Below, in pieces: positions 62,488-64,000 of a DNA stretch of 64,000 nucleotides; the stretch's first letter is position 1, and every line of letters starts with the position of its first letter. Below the pieces are notes generated by a model, which saw only the letters and a list, made by a program, of their open reading frames with translations, was not told where the DNA came from and did not search any database. Source of the stretch: Phormidesmis sp963710175 (lineage in GTDB: Bacteria; Cyanobacteriota; Cyanobacteriia; Phormidesmidales; Phormidesmidaceae); assembly GCA_963710175.1 (NCBI GenBank), contig CAVPZC010000002.1, forward strand, positions 806,001 to 870,000. The letters are read 5' to 3'. A program made the position numbers and the translations under genes.

Positions 62488-63366
62488 ATGAAAGTTTCGG
62501 AGATTGCGGAACTGCTGCTGCTGGCTGCGCTTTGGGGCGGCTCTTTTTTGTTTATGCGAATAGCTGCGCCCGTGTTGGGACCGGTTTGGCTAATTGAGAT
62601 GCGAGTTTTGTTGGCAGGTCTAGCGCTACTGCCGCTGCTGATTCACTCAAACCAATGGGGGATAGTTCGCGCCAAAGCCGTGCCTTTGTTTGTGGTCGGC
62701 TGCCTCAACTCAGCTTTGCCTTTTCTGCTATTGGCGTTTGCCTCTATCTCTTTGCCCGCTGGCTTTACCTCCATCCTGAATGCGACGGCTCCGCTGTTTG
62801 GCACCGTAGTCGCTGTGGCCTGGCTCAAGGAAAAGCTAGCTTTTGGGCAGATGATCGGCTTGGGACTGGGCTTCGCAGGTGTCGTTGTGCTTGTGGGGCT
62901 GAAGACGTTTGTGGCGACGCCTGCCTTTGTGATGGCTTGTGCAGCAGGTTTAGCCGCAGCAGTGATGTATGCCGTCTCGGCCCCTTACATCAAACAACAG
63001 CTTTCAGGTGTGCCGTCCGTGGTGATTGCTACTATCAGTCAGCTAAGCGCCGCTGTGTTCCTTCTGCCAGGGCTGCCTTTCACCGTACCTAAAACCGTTC
63101 CGACTCTGGCCGTGATATCGTCTGTAGTAGCTTTAGCCCTATTCTCAACGTCGTTAGCGTACATTCTTTACTTTCGACTGATTCAGAACGTCGGATCTAC
63201 CAAAGCCCTGACAGTTACCTATTTGATTCCAGCTTTTGCAATTTTATGGGGTGCTTTAGTCCTAAAAGAGCCCATTTCTCTATCAATGGGGCTGGGCGGT
63301 GCTTTGGTCTTGTTGGGAACTGCTATTGCCAATGACCTGTTCAAACGGCTTTTGGCTAACAGTTAA
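62488..63366 (+). CDS. DMT/EamA family transporter
   Basis: Ten-helix exporter of the drug/metabolite transporter superfamily, 292 residues, with two EamA repeats: first LLLLAALWGGSFLFMRIAAP to AFASISLPAGFTSILNATAP, second VIATISQLSAAVFLLPGL to LSMGLGGALVLLGTAI. Substrate may be amino acids, purines or drugs; not decidable. The GNAT gene begins 16 bases after and may be co-transcribed. Confidence 0.88.
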   Translation: MKVSEIAELLLLAALWGGSFLFMRIAAPVLGPVWLIEMRVLLAGLALLPLLIHSNQWGIVRAKAVPLFVVGCLNSALPFLLLAFASISLPAGFTSILNATAPLFGTVVAVAWLKEKLAFGQMIGLGLGFAGVVVLVGLKTFVATPAFVMACAAGLAAAVMYAVSAPYIKQQLSGVPSVVIATISQLSAAVFLLPGLPFTVPKTVPTLAVISSVVALALFSTSLAYILYFRLIQNVGSTKALTVTYLIPAFAILWGALVLKEPISLSMGLGGALVLLGTAIANDLFKRLLANS

Positions 63367-63381
63367 CCGAAGAAATCAGCA

Positions 63382-63825
63382 ATGGAAGTCATCTCAGCAA
63401 ATACTCAGCATCTGGAGGCAGCAGCGGCGCTGTTCGATCAGTATCGCGTTTTTTACGAGCAGCCTTCGAACATTGAAGCGGCCAGGCAATTTTTAAGAGA
63501 GCGTTTTGAAGCTGAGGACTCTGCTATATTTTTGGCCCGTGAAGGGACTGACAGCGTTGGGTTTATGCAGCTTTACCCTAGTTTCTCTTCAGTCTCCATG
63601 CGGCGAACTTGGATTTTGAATGATTTGTTTGTGAGGCGATCGCACCGCAAACAAGGCATTGCTAAGCTGCTCATGAGCGCAGCAGAAAACCACGCTAGAG
63701 CCACAGGCGCAGCCCGAATCAGCCTATCCACCCAGATAGCTAATACTGCCGCCCAATCGCTTTACCAATCGCTTGGCTACAGAGAAGAACAGTCGTTCTA
63801 TCACTACGCCCTGCCCCTTAAATAG
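63382..63825 (+). CDS. GNAT family N-acetyltransferase
   Basis: Acetyltransferase, 147 residues. Motif A: VRRSHRKQGIAKLLMSAAEN (RxxGxA), preceded by the strand WILNDLFV, with ARISLSTQIANTAAQSLYQS and LGYREEQSFYHYALPL completing the fold. The N-terminal half contains FEAEDSAIFLAREGTDSVGF. It lies 15 bases behind a DMT exporter gene; an acetylate-and-export pair is possible but speculative. Substrate unknown. Confidence 0.87.
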   Translation: MEVISANTQHLEAAAALFDQYRVFYEQPSNIEAARQFLRERFEAEDSAIFLAREGTDSVGFMQLYPSFSSVSMRRTWILNDLFVRRSHRKQGIAKLLMSAAENHARATGAARISLSTQIANTAAQSLYQSLGYREEQSFYHYALPLK

Positions 63826-63878
63826 CACTGACCCTTAGAATAGAACGGCGACGCGAAATAGCACACTTGAGAGCAGTG

Positions 63879-64000
63879 ATGAGTGACAAACAGCCTATTC
63901 ATGTGATTGGCGGCGGTTTGGCCGGGACGGAGGCGGCCTGGCAGATAGCGCGGGCCGGGGTGCCGGTGGTATTGCATGAGATGCGGCCAGTGAAGACTTC
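63879..64000 (+). CDS. trmFO: TrmFO, 5' end (cut by the window)
   Basis: Folate/FAD-dependent tRNA methyltransferase making ribothymidine at position 54. Only the first 40 codons are present: VIGGGLAGTEAAWQIARAGV is the FAD-binding Rossmann motif and VVLHEMRPVKT the family-specific next segment. The ATG at 63879 is preceded by an in-frame GTG. The ORF runs off the window without a stop. Confidence 0.9.
   Translation, partial: MSDKQPIHVIGGGLAGTEAAWQIARAGVPVVLHEMRPVKT

Overview
The window looks like chromosomal DNA of a cyanobacterium. The HIP1 octamer GCGATCGC recurs throughout, in genes and gaps. The gene content is also cyanobacterial: ferredoxin sulfite reductase, CRR7, Vipp1/IM30, an Hfq gene divergent from dapF, DUF2854, DUF3326, ComFB, SecA without the C-terminal zinc motif, and TIGR03943. 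The genus cannot be fixed from sequence alone; a filamentous or Leptolyngbya/Synechococcus-like lineage is possible. No rRNA, tRNA, CRISPR array, prophage or complete insertion sequence was seen.

Layout. 1-2 kb: 3' part of hisS, a 132-bp MITE and an MNT/HEPN pair. 2-9.7 kb: a DUF5671 pair, a TerC transporter, hypothetical genes, and a repeat-rich stretch holding a hydrolase, a NUDIX gene and a TetR-SDR-(old yellow enzyme remnant) unit. 9.7-17.9 kb: sulfite reductase, small photosynthesis-lineage genes, a ferredoxin-small protein-DUF3326 cluster, vipp1, an aminotransferase and a receiver-like protein without its phosphoacceptor. 18-31.6 kb: uvrC, gshB, a Uma2 protein, a cytosine-deaminase-like amidohydrolase, cysC with an SLC13 permease, an AI-2E transporter and tldE/tldD. 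31.8-49.2 kb: Lrp-LysE exporter pair, cell-wall enzymes (two M23 peptidases, an L,D-transpeptidase), a dihaem cytochrome, secA, lipA, ComFB, a TrkH/TrkA potassium system, hfq, dapF and surE. 49.5-59.6 kb: a permease/TIGR03943 pair, a large CapA-like protein, a serine hydrolase, TrmJ, DUF2256 and a HAD phosphatase. 59.7-64 kb: a cobalamin riboswitch ahead of hupE and cobW, a wrecked second MNT/HEPN pair carrying the second MITE copy, a DMT transporter, a GNAT enzyme and the 5' end of trmFO.

How genes work together. SLC13 permease, CysC and Sir suggest sulfate uptake and assimilation, with gshB using the resulting cysteine. The B12 riboswitch with HupE and CobW reads as a cobalt-supply unit. 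TrkH and TrkA-N form a potassium uptake pair, TldD and TldE a protease pair, and Lrp with LysE an amino-acid export switch.

Most unusual observations: (1) two nearly identical 132-bp MITEs with TNA duplications, one landing in the hisS stop codon and regenerating it, the other splitting an MNT gene; (2) a HepT toxin whose RX4H histidine is Gln; (3) a modular dispersed repeat family in which a 61-bp block and a separate block are joined to hairpins with different arms around one shared core; (4) an old yellow enzyme tail lying in frame behind an SDR gene under a NemR-like regulator; (5) a ribbon-helix-helix-like tail on sulfite reductase; (6) an uncharacterised ferredoxin/DUF3326 cluster. No wholly new system could be proven from sequence alone.
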